A stretch of 64,000 nt of DNA, taken from assembly GCA_009829735.1 (NCBI GenBank), contig CM020618.1, positions 27,132,894-27,196,893 on the forward strand. The letters run 5' to 3'. The position numbers and the translations under genes are program-made. The notes beneath the pieces are model-generated. The model was not told where the DNA came from, ran no database searches, and saw nothing but the letters and a program-made list of their open reading frames with translations. Source of the DNA: Pyropia yezoensis (taxonomy: Eukaryota > Rhodophyta > Bangiophyceae > Bangiales > Bangiaceae). This document shows positions 10,751 to 23,358 of this stretch, in pieces (the stretch's first letter is position 1; each line of letters opens with the position of its first letter).

Positions 10751-12299
10751 CTCCCTACCAGCGCACCTCACAACAGAGGGGAAAAAAGAGCCAAAGACAG
10801 AACAAAGAAGCAAGAGAACGTGCAATGCCAGCTATGCCCGCCAGCGCCCCCCGCAAAGAACTCCGAACCCGACTCCACCCAAGGCTGTTGGCCCCTACTT
10901 ACTCTCCTCCGGTGCGACGGCGAACCCGTCCTGACGGCTCTGGTCACGGACTCGGTGGCGGGCAAACCACCCCCCCCCATCCCGGCGTATGGCGGCGCCG
11001 CCGCCACCCATGAGGCCGCCGTCGTGGCCACACGGCCGATGGCGGCGGCGGCCGCCATGTCGGCCACCCCGCCCGCGGCGGCAGCGGCCGGCGCGTCGCT
11101 GGGGGTGGCCGCCCCCCCACCCCCTTCCTGGCCGCCTTTTTTCTCGCGGCTGTCCCCGCGGCCGACCACCGCTGCCAGAGGTGGTGGCAGCCCTCGCCGC
11201 GCGCGATGCAGCGGCGGCAGCTACGGCCCCTACCGCGCCGTCGACCGCGGCAGACGCGCCCGTCGTCGCCGCTGCCGCCGCCTGCGATGGAGTCTCCACC
11301 GGTACGCATGGCGACGACGACGGGAGGAGTGGCTTGCGCGGCCGCTCCCGTCGACGGGCAGCCAGACGACGGTGGCGGCACATCAAGACTGTACAGGCAG
11401 CGACGGTAGCGGCAATGACGGTGCGTGGTATTTTGGCAGGACTGGCGCCACGCTGGGGACGAAGAGTGCCACACTGCAGTGCCGGCTGGCCCTCGGGAGA
11501 CAACAGTCTTAACCAATTCAGAAAGGCACGAGGCCAAGGACCACGTGTGCTGCTCATCTTGGGAGCCACGAAGGCCACTGAAATAGACCATCTTTCGTGG
11601 AGGAGCTCATGGTATTTCTCATGGCATCAAAGTGTCGATCATGCAAGCCATGTTCGATCTCAGGCCCCGCGACTGGCTACCCACAGACCCCGCCCCCGCG
11701 ATCCTTTCCATTCAGGGTCCAGTCTTCGAGGATTTTTAGACTTCCCGGGGGTCTCATGGAGACAGGGAGAGTGACGTCTGCGGCTTCTTTGCGCCAGAAG
11801 GTCGTGCTTTTCATGCTATGGATGGCTTATAAATCTGCAGACCTTGTTACAAGCTGTGCTGCAAAAAGAGGACCGAGCACCCACGGGTCAATGTCCAAAG
11901 GAATACCAGAAAGCGAACCGTCGGTCTGTACATATTTATGGTGAACCCAACGTCGACGTCTCAATTTATTTCAGGTTTACTAACTGATATTTTATAGCAG
12001 CCTCTGATTGGCTGGCACTCCTCTCCAATCTCGTTCCCAACATACCCGGCCCGTCAGACTGAAAAAGGACGTGGAGTCATGTAGACGCCCACCAACATTT
12101 TGTCAAACAGCGTTGGCGAAAAGTCCTCTGACCGCTGGGTGGACTCTGTCCAAGCATCGCGATGTTTACAATGTGAGTGTGGAGATGCAGCCAATCCGAG
12201 AGCCAGCCTGGCAAAAGTCGGTCCGCATGGTGTGGACCATCCAGCCAATGTCATGGATAGGCGTCCAAACTGGACAATCAGATACAATGATGCGTGTTT
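10751..12299. other. GC-rich low-complexity DNA and spacer, no gene seen
   Basis: 10900-11500 is Ala/Pro/Arg-coding in several frames on both strands and resembles the blocks at 4.8-6.3 and 32.2-34.1 kb in composition. 11580-12300 is less GC-rich and holds no frame with recognisable protein character. 11930-12000 is AT-rich. Confidence 0.5.
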
Positions 12300-13060
12300 T
12301 CGACCCGCCACGTGCAAAGTGATGCACAAATGAACGGATTGTTTTGCTGTCTCCTGCACAGCGGGTCTTGAACCTAGTCCGTTACAGATGGCCGATTTGA
12401 CGTGCAACGGCGTGCGCGGCCCGTTGCATGTGCACTGCAATGTGGCCCCAACGGCCCAAAAACGTCCTGTTCCGCGATTATGCACTGCAAGTTTGCCCGG
12501 CAACGGCCCCTCCCCAAAGGGCAAGCGCCGGCGAGATCCCATTGAGCATGAGAACGACCTCGTTCAGGTGTGCGTGAAGAGCGCTCTTCTCGCCGGCGCT
12601 TCCTTCGCCCATTGTCGCCTTTTGTCATCTGGAGCATGTCGTGAAAAACGTGCAATCGTGCATACACGGTTGCACGATTCGCGGCGATACGCTGCGTAGA
12701 AACGGAAAACGTCTTTGCAATATACACCCCCCTGCTCCAGATCCCGTGCAATCTAGCACGACCGTGCATCGCATATGCCTGCAGACCAGTGCAAATGCTC
12801 ATGTTCTCTACAACAACGTGCTTCTTGAGAGCAACCCACGCGCCCCATCCGCAGTTCGTACTTAGTGGCATGCCTCTGCACGCCAGTGCAGCCGGGCGAC
12901 TTTCTGTCTCCCGAGTTGAGCGATCTCCAGTGCATGCTCTGGGCACGAACGTGCGCGCTGGAGGCAGGCTCACACAGCATCCGTCACGCGCCTGCGGCAT
13001 TTTTCGGTGCAAAATGCAGTGAATTGTGCACGTGAACAGGGGAAGACGTGCACCCTTGCA
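12300..13060. repeat. Dense cluster of TGCA words
   Basis: By hand count about 24 TGCA tetramers fall in this 760-bp stretch, often as GTGCA or TTGCAC in both orientations, sometimes two or three within 20 bp (for example near 12430, 12655, 12760 and 13010). About three would be expected by chance. Such clusters of short palindromic words resemble subterminal binding arrays of CACTA-like transposons or a multi-site regulatory region. No matching ends were found. Confidence 0.5.
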
Positions 13061-15323
13061 CAAACTTGGGCCACTGACACACCGTTGCTCGGCCGTGCCA
13101 GCACGTGTTTACACGCCCAAAGGCGAAAAAACGCCTCACGTAAGGGGCAGGGTTTAAAACTTACTGCGCTGGTCCGGGTTTCGACCGCGAGCTGTGTGCA
13201 GCCAATAGCAGCCTCCAAATCGCGACGGGACTCGCTCTTCGATTGCTGCCTCCACCTGCGGGAGGCCGACGCGAGGGCCCTCCCCAAGGTAAGCCTCCAC
13301 GTCGACTACACGCCCGCCCCCCCGCCCCTCCCCTCCTGTGCGACCCTGCTGGGTGCAGGATCTGTTGACACGCCCACGCGAGTGACCGACGCGAGGGACA
13401 AGCGACGCAACGGGCGCCCCCGTCGACCCAGCGCTCTCTCCCCCCCTACGCTCCTCTTCGGCGGTGTGAACGCTTTGTTGCTGGGAGCTGCTTCAGAGAA
13501 GCGCTGCGTGCGTGTTGTAGTGCTGGCGTCGGACACCGCCGTGGTGGACACCAGGTGGAAACGCCCCCCTAAAGGCTCGTAGATGGGGTGGTGTGGGCCC
13601 TGCTTTGTGCTTCAGTCGCCTTTCCGCACCCCAGCCTTGGTGGGTGCGACAACAGGAAACGCCGCGAGGACGCACAGCGTAACACCTTCCTGCGGGCGAT
13701 CCTGCGGGGAGATGCTCCACGGATGGTTGCTGGGTGTGACCTGGCATCGTGAGCAGGTAGAGAGTGGGGCGTCCCAGACGAACCCGCCCGCGATCGGATG
13801 TACAGCGGCCTGCCATTGGTTGGCATAGAGCCGAGGCGGCTCCTTGCACGAGCGCATCGGCGCACCCCTCGCTGAGTGCACCAGCGTGGCTTTGGCAGGC
13901 GAACGACTGTGGGTGCTGCATGTGTGCGCCCACCCCATGCATGTGGCCCGTCTGCGGGTGGCCTGCCTGCGGTGATCATGATTCAGTTGACGTCGGGAGG
14001 AGCGTCGTGGGTGGGTGCTGCGCCAGCCCTCCTGCTTCGGTCCCATCTGGAGGGGCATCGCTTGCGCGCGCGCGCGTTTTTGTTGACGCTTCTTCGCGTC
14101 GCCGTCGTCGTCGTCCCGCCACTGCCACATCCGACTCGCCTTTGCTACCAATTGCAAGCACCTTCTCTCGGTTTGCGCGGCTCCTCGACTTCTCTTTGGG
14201 CGCGCTTTCCCCCCCCCCGCCTCCACCACCATCACGGCGACGCGTCCCCTGTACAGGTAGGACTCTTCCCTCGACACAACTTGCATGGACGGGCCTACAG
14301 GGCCACCGACGCATGGCGTTCGCTTCGCCCATTCCATTCGGGAGGCAGCGCGTGAAGCAGGGCGCGGTGCATACGGCGGCGGGGCACCGCGGGGCGGCGG
14401 TGGGTACGGTGTCGACTATCAGAGCCGCGGTGGGGGGTACGGCGGCGGGCCGCCGCCTGGTGGCCGTCGCGATCGAGGGCACTCACCGCAGCGGGGTGAC
14501 TACGGCAGTTGGTACGCCGCCACGTCTGATGACCAGCTATGCTTTGATGGCTCATCGCGGCACGGGAGTTACTTGGAAGGGCCCTTTGCGTAGCACCACG
14601 AGATGGGCCGCTGGCAGCCGTCGCGCGCACCCTTACTGGCGGACCGATGGCGAGGGGCCTCATCAGTGCTTGAGCAGCGGCGCGGCGGCTACGGGACCAC
14701 CCAGCAGATGTATCATATACCCCCGCCCCCTGCACATCACCCGAACTAATCCATCTGACGCCACACCCTGCCCTCCTACCTGCCCGCGTCCATCCTGCCC
14801 GTACGCGTCAAGGTAGGTCCCGTCAAGGTCCACGCCAAGAGCGCCCCCTCCCAAGCTGGTGACGCCGACCAAATACAGAGACCAGTGAGGTCTGCCCACT
14901 CTCAAGAGCAAGCTCTAACGCATCCGGGAGGCTGAGTCGCTGGCTGACCTGGCTTAACTCTTCCCCCCTCCTGAACACACATTGTACAAGAACCCTCTGG
15001 ACAGCACTACAAGCGGCAACGTCTCAACATGTCGAGCTCCTCCGTTGCAGCCGGCGACCCCGCCATCGGCTCAGCTACCGCCGCCTTCCACGCAGCCAAT
15101 GACCGTGCCCGTCGTGCTGGAGAGGCTGGCCGCCTCGCGGTGCGAGTCGTCACCGCCGGCGGCACGCCAGTGACCGCAAGGATCCCTTCTCGAGGTGCTG
15201 GGCCCGCTATTCCTTCCTGTCGCACAGCGGCCCGCGTTGCCGCTTGCTGCCTCCCTTTGACGGTCTCCCGGGTGTGGTCCTTCCCCTCCTGGAGCTGACC
15301 CATCCTCTGACCGCGGACGAGGC
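13061..15323. other. No supportable gene; RGG-rich frame noted
   Basis: Frames of 100-350 codons overlap on both strands without domain similarity. One plus-strand frame at 14285-14593 has RGGGYG-type repeats like RNA-binding RGG boxes, but it is short and overlaps other equally open frames. GTAAGC/GTAGGT donor-like sites at about 13289, 14260 and 14815 hint at spliced exons that could not be assembled. Confidence 0.35.
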
Positions 15324-16160
15324 ATGGGTTGGTCGGACACTGAGCGCGTCGTGCTGAGACGTGCAGCCCTCAAGATCATGACGGATGCCATCCCTCGGAC
15401 CGACCAGTCTGCCAAGGTCTTCTACGGTCGGGTTACGAACACCTTCTGGGAGGACATCAAGTTCATCGCTTCTGGAGCGCCAAGGCGCACCACGTCGGCG
15501 ATCACGAAGGGGTTCTGTGACAACATCAGCAAGCAAGCCTGGCGGCTCGCCTCATCATGGAGCTACATCAAGCGCGCGAGGCTAACTGGATGCCCGCGGG
15601 GGATCGAACCCATCCGCAGCGCTGTGGCGCACTAAAACGGCAAGAAGGACTGGTACGCGGCGGTGCGCGGCGCGGTCGCGATCAACAACAACCCCATCGA
15701 GGGCAAATGACAGATCCTTCCTTGCTGGCGTGTGCTGCGGATAGTCGACAAGTACAGTGGGGCGGTGTACGACATGGCGGCCGGCAAGCTCGGCGACGAA
15801 GAGCTCCTTCTGAGCCACGCGGGCCAGCCCATTCTCGGCAAGCGCAGCGGGTACGTGGAGGACGTTCACGGGCCCCTTGGGGGCACGACGGAGGGTAAGA
15901 CCGAGCGCGCAGCAGCCGCTGCCCTCATGCGCGAGTGCACTGCTACCACAAAGGCGTCGACTGTAGCATCGCTAGCCCCGACTTGGCGTCGACCCGGGAT
16001 GGCGACCAGAGGACACCAGGTGCCAGAACTCGCACGCCGTGTGGTGATGGTAGGCGGCCGTGGCCCGTGCCCGTCACTGGGATGCGGTGGACTACGCTAC
16101 CCACACGTGAGAAGGGGATTTCTGATGGGTTTTTGCATACTTGTGAGGGACTTGATTTGA
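15324..16160 (+). pseudogene. Myb/SANT-like (NAM-associated type) transposon ORF, broken
   Basis: One frame runs from the ATG at 15324 to 16160 with two in-frame stops, TAA 15633-15635 and TGA 15708-15710. The first 70 residues (GWSDTERVVLRRAALKIM, then DQSAKVFYGRV and TSAITKGFCDNIS) fit the Myb/SANT-like domain of plant and protist transposon-associated proteins: W..E...L..A.L.I..D...G.DQ....FW..V...F...R....... After the second stop ILPCWRVLRIVDKYS matches the F..CW.ILR..PKW segment that follows that domain. Such proteins accompany PIF/Harbinger-like transposases, but no transposase was found beside it. Confidence 0.5.
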
Positions 16161-16539
16161 GAGAATTTGAGTGTGAGATTAGTGAGTGGGAATAGAATTA
16201 GTAGTAGTGATAGTGGCCCACGACCTGACGAGGTTAGACTCGGGTCGGGGCCACTCGGGGGTATGGGGGGGCTACCTGGCCAACGTGCCGAGGCTCCCCC
16301 AGATGCACGTTAAGAGGGACAGCGAGGCGCCCTTGGCCCGCGTCCTCAGGAAAAAGACAACTGCGCGTTTGCTTTCCTCTTCCCTGTGTGCACTACCGTG
16401 TGTATCTGTTTGCTCTGCGAGCAGGCACGTGAGGCAACAGCCATACCACTATCGAAGCTCCCGTTTCTGTGTTACCTGTCCCTTTCGCCCGAGGGATATT
16501 GACACGTGTCTGAGAGGATCGAGTATTATGCCACATATT

Positions 16540-16557
16540 TGGTGGATCAGCAGGGGA
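16540..16557 (+). other. RT1 primer-binding site
   Basis: TGGTGGATCAGCAGGGGA, four bases after the CCACA LTR-type end. The same site with one change (TGGTGGAGCAGCAGGGG) follows the 5' LTR of RT2, RT3 and RT4b. The primer tRNA should therefore end in CTGCTCCACCA-like sequence; which amino acid it carries is not clear. Confidence 0.65.
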
Positions 16558-16747
16558 TGTTTGGAGTGTTTGAGAAGAGACATTCGGGAGCAGCGGTTGG
16601 GTTGTTCCTGTTCTGTCTTTTTCTGTGGTTTGGGAATTATTTGCACCCGTTCACGGGAATCCCATTTCTGGCTCTCCAACCCCTCTCTAGTGGTCTTGCG
16701 ATCTATGGACACGCAGGCAACTGGACTGTAGCTGTCCAGAGACGAAC

Positions 16748-18508
16748 ATGGCTTCCCTCCCTGGCACGACGGTGCTCGAAGGGGTAGACCCCGCGTCCCT
16801 TGACGCATCCCTGGTCACCGCGGGGGACGGTGCCCAACCCGGCGTTCTCCCTACGGGTGAAGCAGACCTGGGTGTGACATCCGGTTGCGGACTGGAGTCT
16901 ACAGCCGGCCAAGCACCTCCTGCTCCCGTTCCTCCCGCCATTCCTCCTGTGGGAGCCACCCCGGGGTCAAAGGCGAATGAGTCTGCTCGCAGCTGACGTC
17001 TCCCTCCTGCTGGTTCTACTCCTCAACCTCCAGGGTTAGCCCCTGGTGTGCTCACTTCTGGACCCACACATGGCAGCTTGGTGTATACACCCCTTCCTGT
17101 GGGCACTAGCAGTGCCGGAGGCACTGCTGTAACTGCTTTTACGGGTCCCCCTGAGACCTCGACTCCTGGGACCGGCCAACCCTTTCCTCCCCTTGCATCC
17201 TGTGTGGCAAGGAGCTCCAAGACCGTTAACCGGATCAGCCGGAGGCGGCGGCGCCGTCGTTGTCGCTCTAGCAGCAGCGAGACCAGTTCCTCCAGCTTTG
17301 GGGAGGGATATGACTGGGACGCATTTCCTGGTCCCACCCGGCGCAGGCTAGTCGAGTTTGACTTCCCTGCCCACCAAGTGGGAGACGCCACCCTGAACAA
17401 GGTCACGTATTGGGGTTACTACCGGCTGGAGAGCCAAGACCAAGGTTACATTCGCAAGATGGCCAAGAAGATGGCATCCCTGAACCAGCGTATGCAGCCG
17501 AGGTTCGGGGGACATCCTAAAATTTCCGGGAAGAACGCAGCGCTTTTCTTTGCCGTCCTGCGCCGGTCTGTCAAGGCATGCAACGACAACGATGTGTCCG
17601 AGGGCAAGGCTCTCTACCTCCTGGTTAGCTTCATGACCGGAGAAGCGGAACAGCGGTTTGCACAGGTTCTACTAGACTCTGCCGGACACATTGTCGGGCG
17701 TGCCGTTGGGAGCTATCCGGAAGCGGTTAACTGGCTCCTGTCCAACTACGCTGACGCGGACTCCCTGCGCAAGGCAGTGGGCAAATTGAACCGGGTAACC
17801 ATGGAACGACAAGAGACTCCAGAGGCCTTCGCCCGCCGTGTCCGGGAGATGAGCGAGGCTTGTGGCAACGTTTACCCTGAGGACAGGCTTAAGATGATTT
17901 TTTCGGAAGGGCTTCCTGAATATCTTCAAGTGGATGCTGAGAACTACAACCAGGAACACCAAAAACATACATTCCAGCAGTTGATGGCCTACACACAGGG
18001 CAAGTACCGGCAAGCCAAGGCCCTCCAAGCTCCCATGGTATCAACTCCCAAGCGGTTGTCGCGAGTTCGTCCCGGACCCGACAAATATAAGGGAGGTGAT
18101 AGCCCTGTACCGGTACTCGCAGTTGGCGAGGCCTCACCCGTGGGGTCAGGGGACAAGTGGGGCGGCTTCGTTTCTAAGGAGCAACCTTCTTTGGTCGCCC
18201 CCAAGCAGGTCAAGAACCAGCGGTTCCGGTCTTGCTGGCTGTGCCAGAAGGAGGACCACATGTCCTACCAGTGCCCGACCATTCCCAAGCATCTCCTGGA
18301 GAAACTCAAGCGTCAAGGACTGGTCTTTGCAAAGGCGGTCAACTGGGCTGACCGGCGAGCACCTTCCAAGATGGACAAGGCACAGGTACACGCAATCCGG
18401 GTTGCAGCCTTGCAGATCATCACGGATGCTCTGGCCAAGGAAGCTCCTACGGACTTTGACCTGGAGCCCGAGACTTCCAAGAAATCCTCGGACCCGGGAA
18501 GCGAGTAG
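16748..18508 (+). pseudogene. RT1 gag
   Basis: Capsid/nucleocapsid polyprotein. The frame opens at ATG 16748, is cut by one TGA at 16994-16996, and then runs unbroken to TAG 18506-18508. The middle shows a retrotransposon gag-type helical core (FFAVLRRSVKACNDN to EGLPEYLQVD). Near the C-terminus CWLCQKEDHMSYQC is a CCHC knuckle (C-x2-C-x4-H-x4-C). The protease frame overlaps the end in the -1 frame. At the overlap sits GGGAAGC (18496-18502), aligned with GGGAAAC of the other elements, and the overlapping CCCGGGA also fits the slippage pattern. Confidence 0.75.
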
Positions 18509-20910
18509 GGCAGGCGCTCTCCCCAAGCGTCTTCCCGAATCTCCGACGGCATGGTACTTCTACCTGTTCTCCCCTTGCGTGCCGGGAGAAAGCACGGCAG
18601 TTACCTGCTCAACTGGAAGCCGCCTGGACACCCTGTTTGTTCAAGGGGACCTTGCTTTTCCTGCGTAAGGAACACCTCAAGATTAATGCTCGTATGCGTG
18701 TGGGGGATAGCCTCCCCCAAGCTGTTACTCCCGTGTTTGACACGGGAGCTGGACAAAGCATCATCACTGAGAACCTGTTACCTCCGGGATGGCGTCGACA
18801 TGCCTGGAGAGCGCCTACCAGAACCCACATTGTCGACGCTTCAGGTCAAACCCTACGACCGCTTGGCCGTCTTCCCATCGCCATCTATGTCAACAATGAA
18901 CCAATGCTTTTTCCCTCTCTGGTAGTGAAGACTCTATCAGTCCCCCTCATACTAGGCTGGGACCTCCAGAAGCAGCATGTAAAGAGTATCCTGCCCGGAG
19001 AAGGAAAGGTGCAGTTCAATCATGGGTTAGTGTCACCGGTGCTGCAGCATCTGGACGCCAAGGTTCGTGTAGTCAAGAACAAAAAGGAGCGCATCCCACA
19101 CTCTACCTTGACTCTCTTCAAACCGGTGCTCCTACCTCCTCGCTCGGAGACCAAGGTTCAAGTAACGTCTCGGATTTCAGGTCAACGCCTGATCTACGGA
19201 GGTAAGGAAATTCTGGCGAAACACCGGTTGTACTTGGCCCACGGACATCACAAGAAGGTGGAGAGGCACACCCCATTCTCGGTGCTCATCGTCAACGTGA
19301 GCCGGAAGCCAATAACCCTCGCCAAGGGCACCCAAGTCGCTACAGCAAAGCCTTACCGGGGGTCTGCCCGTGCTGTGAGCAAGGAAGACCTCTTGATTCT
19401 GCAACAGGAGCTGGCATCCAACTTGACGTCCTTAGTCGTACCTCCGAAACAAGAGCAGGCTGGCAGCGCCACTCCGAAGCCCGAACAAGCACCACCCGGG
19501 ATGCCGAAGGTCAAACAAGAAAATGTTCCTCCCTACTTGAAGGAGGCACTGGAGAAGCTTCTCCAGGAATATCGGCACCTGTGGTCTGGAGAGCTGGGCA
19601 AGATGGAGGCCACTCTACACCGGATTCAACTCAAGCCGGATGCCAAGCCAGTACACCTGCAACCATACCGGGCTGGACCTCATCGCCGGGATGAGATTGA
19701 GAAGCAGGTTAACAAGATGCTCAAGATGGATGTCATCGAGCCGTCTGATGGAGAGTGGGCCTTCCCGGTGGTAGTCATCCCAAAACCTGGTTGCCACTTC
19801 CGTTTCTGCGTTGACTACAGGCGCCTGAACGAGATGACAGTCAAGGATGTATGCCCGATACCCCGGATGGATGATTGCATCGACCTTCTTGGTGATGCCA
19901 CCCTCTTCTCAACGCTGGATTGTAATGCCGGTTACAGGCAGATCCCTCTGGCTGACGACGACAAGGACAAGACCACCTTCACGTGCCACCTTGGATTATT
20001 CCGGTGCAAGCGTCTTCCTTTTGGTCACAACAATGCTCCGGCAACCTTCCAGAGAGCCATCTACATCATCCTGTCCGGGCTAAGGTGGAGAACATGTTTG
20101 GTCTCCCTGGACGACATTGTCGTTCTCTCCAAGACCCTGACGGAGCACCTGGAGCACCTTCGAGAGGTCCTGGCCCTCCATACCAAGGCTGGAGTTACCC
20201 TGAAGGCCGAGAAGTGCCACCTGTTTGAGACGGGAAAGGAGTACCTGGGGCACGTGCTGAGTCCGGAGGAGCTCCGGGTCAACGAAAAGAATATCAAGGC
20301 TCTCCGTGTTGCCCGGCAACCTAAGACCCAGACGGAACTCAAGAGCTTTCTGGAAATTTGCAACGTCTACGGCGGGCTCGTACGGGACTATGCCCTGATT
20401 GCCGGGCCATTGACCAAGCTCACCAGCAAGAAGCTCCCCGCACAACACCCGGTGTTCGAAGAGAATCAGACCACTGCCTTGGAGGAGCCCAAGAAGCGCC
20501 TGACCACGACTCCAGTACTGGCGTTACCTCAGCAGGATGGCCAGTTTGTCCTGGAGACTGATGCCTGTGGCGTCCAGGTGGGGTGCTCTCTACTCCAGCA
20601 GCAACCTGCTGGGCACTTCCCCCCGTTAGGCTACTACAGTCGCGTCCTGACTCCAGCCGAGAAGAATTATTCCACGACGGAGTGCGAGTGCTTGGCGGTC
20701 GTGTCGGTATGCTTCCTGCTACGTTTATATCTTGAAGGACAAGAGTTCCTCATCCGGACGGACCACACCAGCCGAAGGTGGCTGCTATGCATGGACAGCA
20801 GCCAAGAAAGGGTCGCCCGGTGGAGCTTACGCCTTTCGGAATTCAAGTACAAGGTGTGCAGCAGAGCAGGGAGGGAGCACCGCTGCGCCGACACCATGTC
20901 CCGGCTGTAG
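18460..20910 (+). pseudogene. RT1 protease-reverse transcriptase-RNase H
   Basis: Open from just after a TGA at 18457 to TAG 20908, -1 relative to gag. Aspartic protease: DTGAGQSII encoded near 18740. Reverse transcriptase: FRFCVDYRRLNE, then the catalytic box VSLDDIVV (near 20104-20127) in which Ser replaces the usual Tyr of YxDD, and KRLPFGHNNAPATFQ. RNase H: LETDACGVQVG, TECECLAV, IRTDHTS and ADTMSRL. The TAG directly after RNase H separates it from integrase in the same frame and is most likely a mutation, because the related RT3 reads through this point. Confidence 0.82.
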
Positions 20911-22597
20911 CCTCCTACAGCCAAGATCGGTCCTATCCCGGAGGAAATACCTTGTTTCATCCTCCCGAATGTCGGACGTGGCTGGCATGCTCCCCTGTAT
21001 GAGACACCCGAAGTTCAACATTCGGCGACCATTCACCGGATGCTGGACGCACAACTGACGGATCTTCAATGCTTGGAGCTTCGCCACCAGATGGACCTGA
21101 ACCGGAACAGTCGTTTCTCCTAGTCTACAGATGGACTCCTGCTACGGGTGTCACCCTTTGATCGGGCAACTCAAGTCTACCTACCCCGAGGTGTACGAGC
21201 TGACATCCTAAGCCTGGAGCACTCGTCTCCCCAGGCCGGACATCCTGGTATCAAGCGTATGTATGCTTCAATGCGACGACACTACTACCAGGAATCCATG
21301 GCCAGCGACGTCCATAAGCACCTGGAGGCTTGTGTTTCTTGTGCAAGGAACCGGTTGTCCCAGAGGAAGAAGACTTCTAAGCTACGCCTTTTCCCTTCGG
21401 CGGAGCCCTTTGCAAGCTTAAGCATGGACATCCTGGGGCCCCTACCTCAAACATCCAGCGGCAATATATACCTGCTCATCATTTGTGACCGGTTCTCCAA
21501 GTTCACTCGAGCGATCCATCTGAGGACCATTACGGCTCTGGATGTCACGTCAGCTTTCTGCGAGTACTGGATAGCTGCCTACGGCCCTCCAGACTCCGTC
21601 TTAGCAGACAATGGCCCCCAGTTTGCATCCCTTTTCTTCCATGGAGTCTGTGACCTGATGGGCATCAAGAACTTGTTCACCACGACGTACCACCCGCAAA
21701 CGAACGGCCAGGTGGAACGATTCAACCGGACCCTAGTTGACATGCTACGGCACTACGTGGAGGAGCACCAAGAAGATTGGGACGAGCTCCTGGCTTTCCT
21801 CACTCTAGCCTACAACTCCCGAGTTCACCGGACAAAGCGGGTCGCTCCACTCGACTTTGTCACCCCCCAGGCGGCTGACCAACTTCTGCCTGGAAAGAAC
21901 ACCAGACGGCCTCCAGCCTGCCCTGAAGTCGAGTCCCAAGGAGAAGGATGAGTTCCTGGAACAACTGATGCTCCTGCTCCCCAGAGTCAAGGAGTCAATC
22001 TCAAAGACCCAGGAGCGATACTAGCGGGACTATGATGAGGGAGTCCGGGAAAAGAACAAGGAACTGGGTGGTGGCGACTGGTTTTTTGTGGACAACCATA
22101 GCAAGACCCGGGGGTAACTGGACTCCAAGACGGATGGGCCCTATGAGATCCTGAATACGGATGGCTGGACTTTTCTTCTAGACGTGGATGGCTCCCCGTA
22201 CCGGGTGAGCAGCGACCATGACACCCGAGCTCCACCGCCAAGCAAACGGGATCTGACCCGGCGTAAGCGGGCCACAGTACCCTGCTTATCCCAAGAAGAA
22301 GGCCGGGAATACGTCTACGTCAAGTTTGTCGACCATGCCTGGAGGGACGGGCGATTGTACCCGCGAGTACGCTGGTTCGGCTTTAACCCGGCAGATAATA
22401 CCTGGGAACCCTCAAACCGGTTACCCATCGCGGACGTCTGCGCCTACACGCGACGGAACGGGATAGAGGGCACTCCGGTGGCCAGAGCCGGCAAGGTCCT
22501 GGAATCGGACTCGGAGGATGACCAGGAGGACGGGGCTGATCAAGACCCCCGGGATGAGCCGAGCTCACCCGCAACGGACGCGGAACAAGAGGATTGA
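20911..22597 (+). pseudogene. RT1 integrase and chromodomain
   Basis: Continues the pol frame after TAG 20908 and a second TAG 21121-21123. The HHCC finger is visible (H..SPQAGH then CVSCARNRL), followed by the DDE core MDILGPLP, LADNGPQF and NGQVERFNRT, all three acidic residues kept. Near 21900 the frame shifts, and the remainder has stops TAG 22022-22024 and TAA 22115-22117. It then shows a GPYEIL motif and a chromodomain-like segment (EYVYVKFVDHAW, then RVRWFGF and NTWEPSNRLP) with an acidic tail. Not functional as it stands. Confidence 0.8.
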
Positions 22598-22889
22598 GAA
22601 AAAGGGAACGGGTGTATCAAGGAAAACACGCAATGAAAGCATGGAACTATCAAGAAAAACAAGCACCCTCTCGAGCAACCCTTCCCTCCGCCTCTTCCCT
22701 CCTCCCTCTTCCCAAGACTCCCACCCTCCTTGCCTCCAAGAACTACTCCCGGCGCGGACGCTGCGACGCGGGAGCGTCCTCTAGCGCTGCCTCAGGGGCA
22801 CGACGGGTCCCAGAGGAAGGCCGGATGACGTAGTGCGGTGAGCGAGGCGCTTCCAGGTATGACGCCATCGGAGTAGTACCGGTCGTTGC
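22598..22889 (+). other. RT1 3' end, possible partial LTR
   Basis: A purine tract ending GGGAACGGG precedes TGTATCAAGGAAAACACGC, which would be a normal position for a 3' LTR. About 280 bp remain before RT2 begins. No second copy of this sequence was found upstream of RT1. Confidence 0.35.
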
Positions 22890-23358
22890 TGTGGCAAAAA
22901 CCACTAGCACACCCGGCACCCAAGTTGGGGCGGTGTGCTAGGGCTGCCTCCCGTGTCGGGGGAACCGGAAGAAGTGCAAGTCGCACACACTCTGTCCCTG
23001 TTGTGGGGCAAACCGCCCACGGACAAACAAGAGGATGGTGTGTGGTCCAACAGTTTCTTGGTCGGGACGGGGACGCAGGGCCAAGCCCCGCTGTCCCTCC
23101 CCTTATCCCCCCAGGGTCCACTCAGAATCTCGCCACTCAGAATCTCCCACCCCAGCACCTGCCCACCGGGCCACACGAAAATTCAAGACGATAAATGCAG
23201 AAAACCCTCAAACCCATGTTGGATTTACTACTAAGCTAACTATCCCAAACTTAGGGAATATGGACCCAAATGCAGGGGGAGGAACGGATCAGGCTAGTGG
23301 CCTGCCGTCCCTTGCATGGCACGTGTTGCCCCCCTACCTGGGGGTCAATACTGCCACA
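22890..23358 (-). repeat. RT2 3' LTR
   Basis: Begins TGTGGCAAAAACCAC and ends ACTGCCACA on the plus strand (7-bp inverted ends TGTGGCA/TGCCACA). It is followed on its right by CTCCCCTCTCCTCAG, the complement of the polypurine tract. Confidence 0.9.

Larger units (their letters stand above)
16530..22889 (+). mobile_element. RT1: decayed chromodomain Ty3/gypsy retrotransposon
   Basis: In order: a primer-binding site, gag with CCHC zinc knuckle, aspartic protease, reverse transcriptase, RNase H, integrase and a chromodomain-like tail. The upstream boundary is taken from GCCACA at 16530-16535 just before the primer site, as in the other elements here; the start of the 5' LTR was not found. Downstream, a purine tract near 22592-22606 is followed by TGTATCAAGG, a possible 3' LTR start, and about 280 bp later RT2 abuts. 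No repeat pair matches across the two ends, so the LTRs are undefined. Several stops and at least one frameshift make it inactive. Confidence 0.8.

Noticed and set aside
13764-14816. 350-codon plus-strand frame and overlapping RGG frame
   Set aside because: No homology, competing open frames, no consistent exon structure.
15590-15640. Second B-box-like GGGTTCGATCCCC on the minus strand
   Set aside because: Lies inside the Myb/SANT-like pseudogene frame and lacks cloverleaf partners.
16130-16535. 5' LTR of RT1
   Set aside because: Only its 3' tip next to the primer site is credible; no matching sequence was found after RT1's purine tract, so no LTR pair is called.
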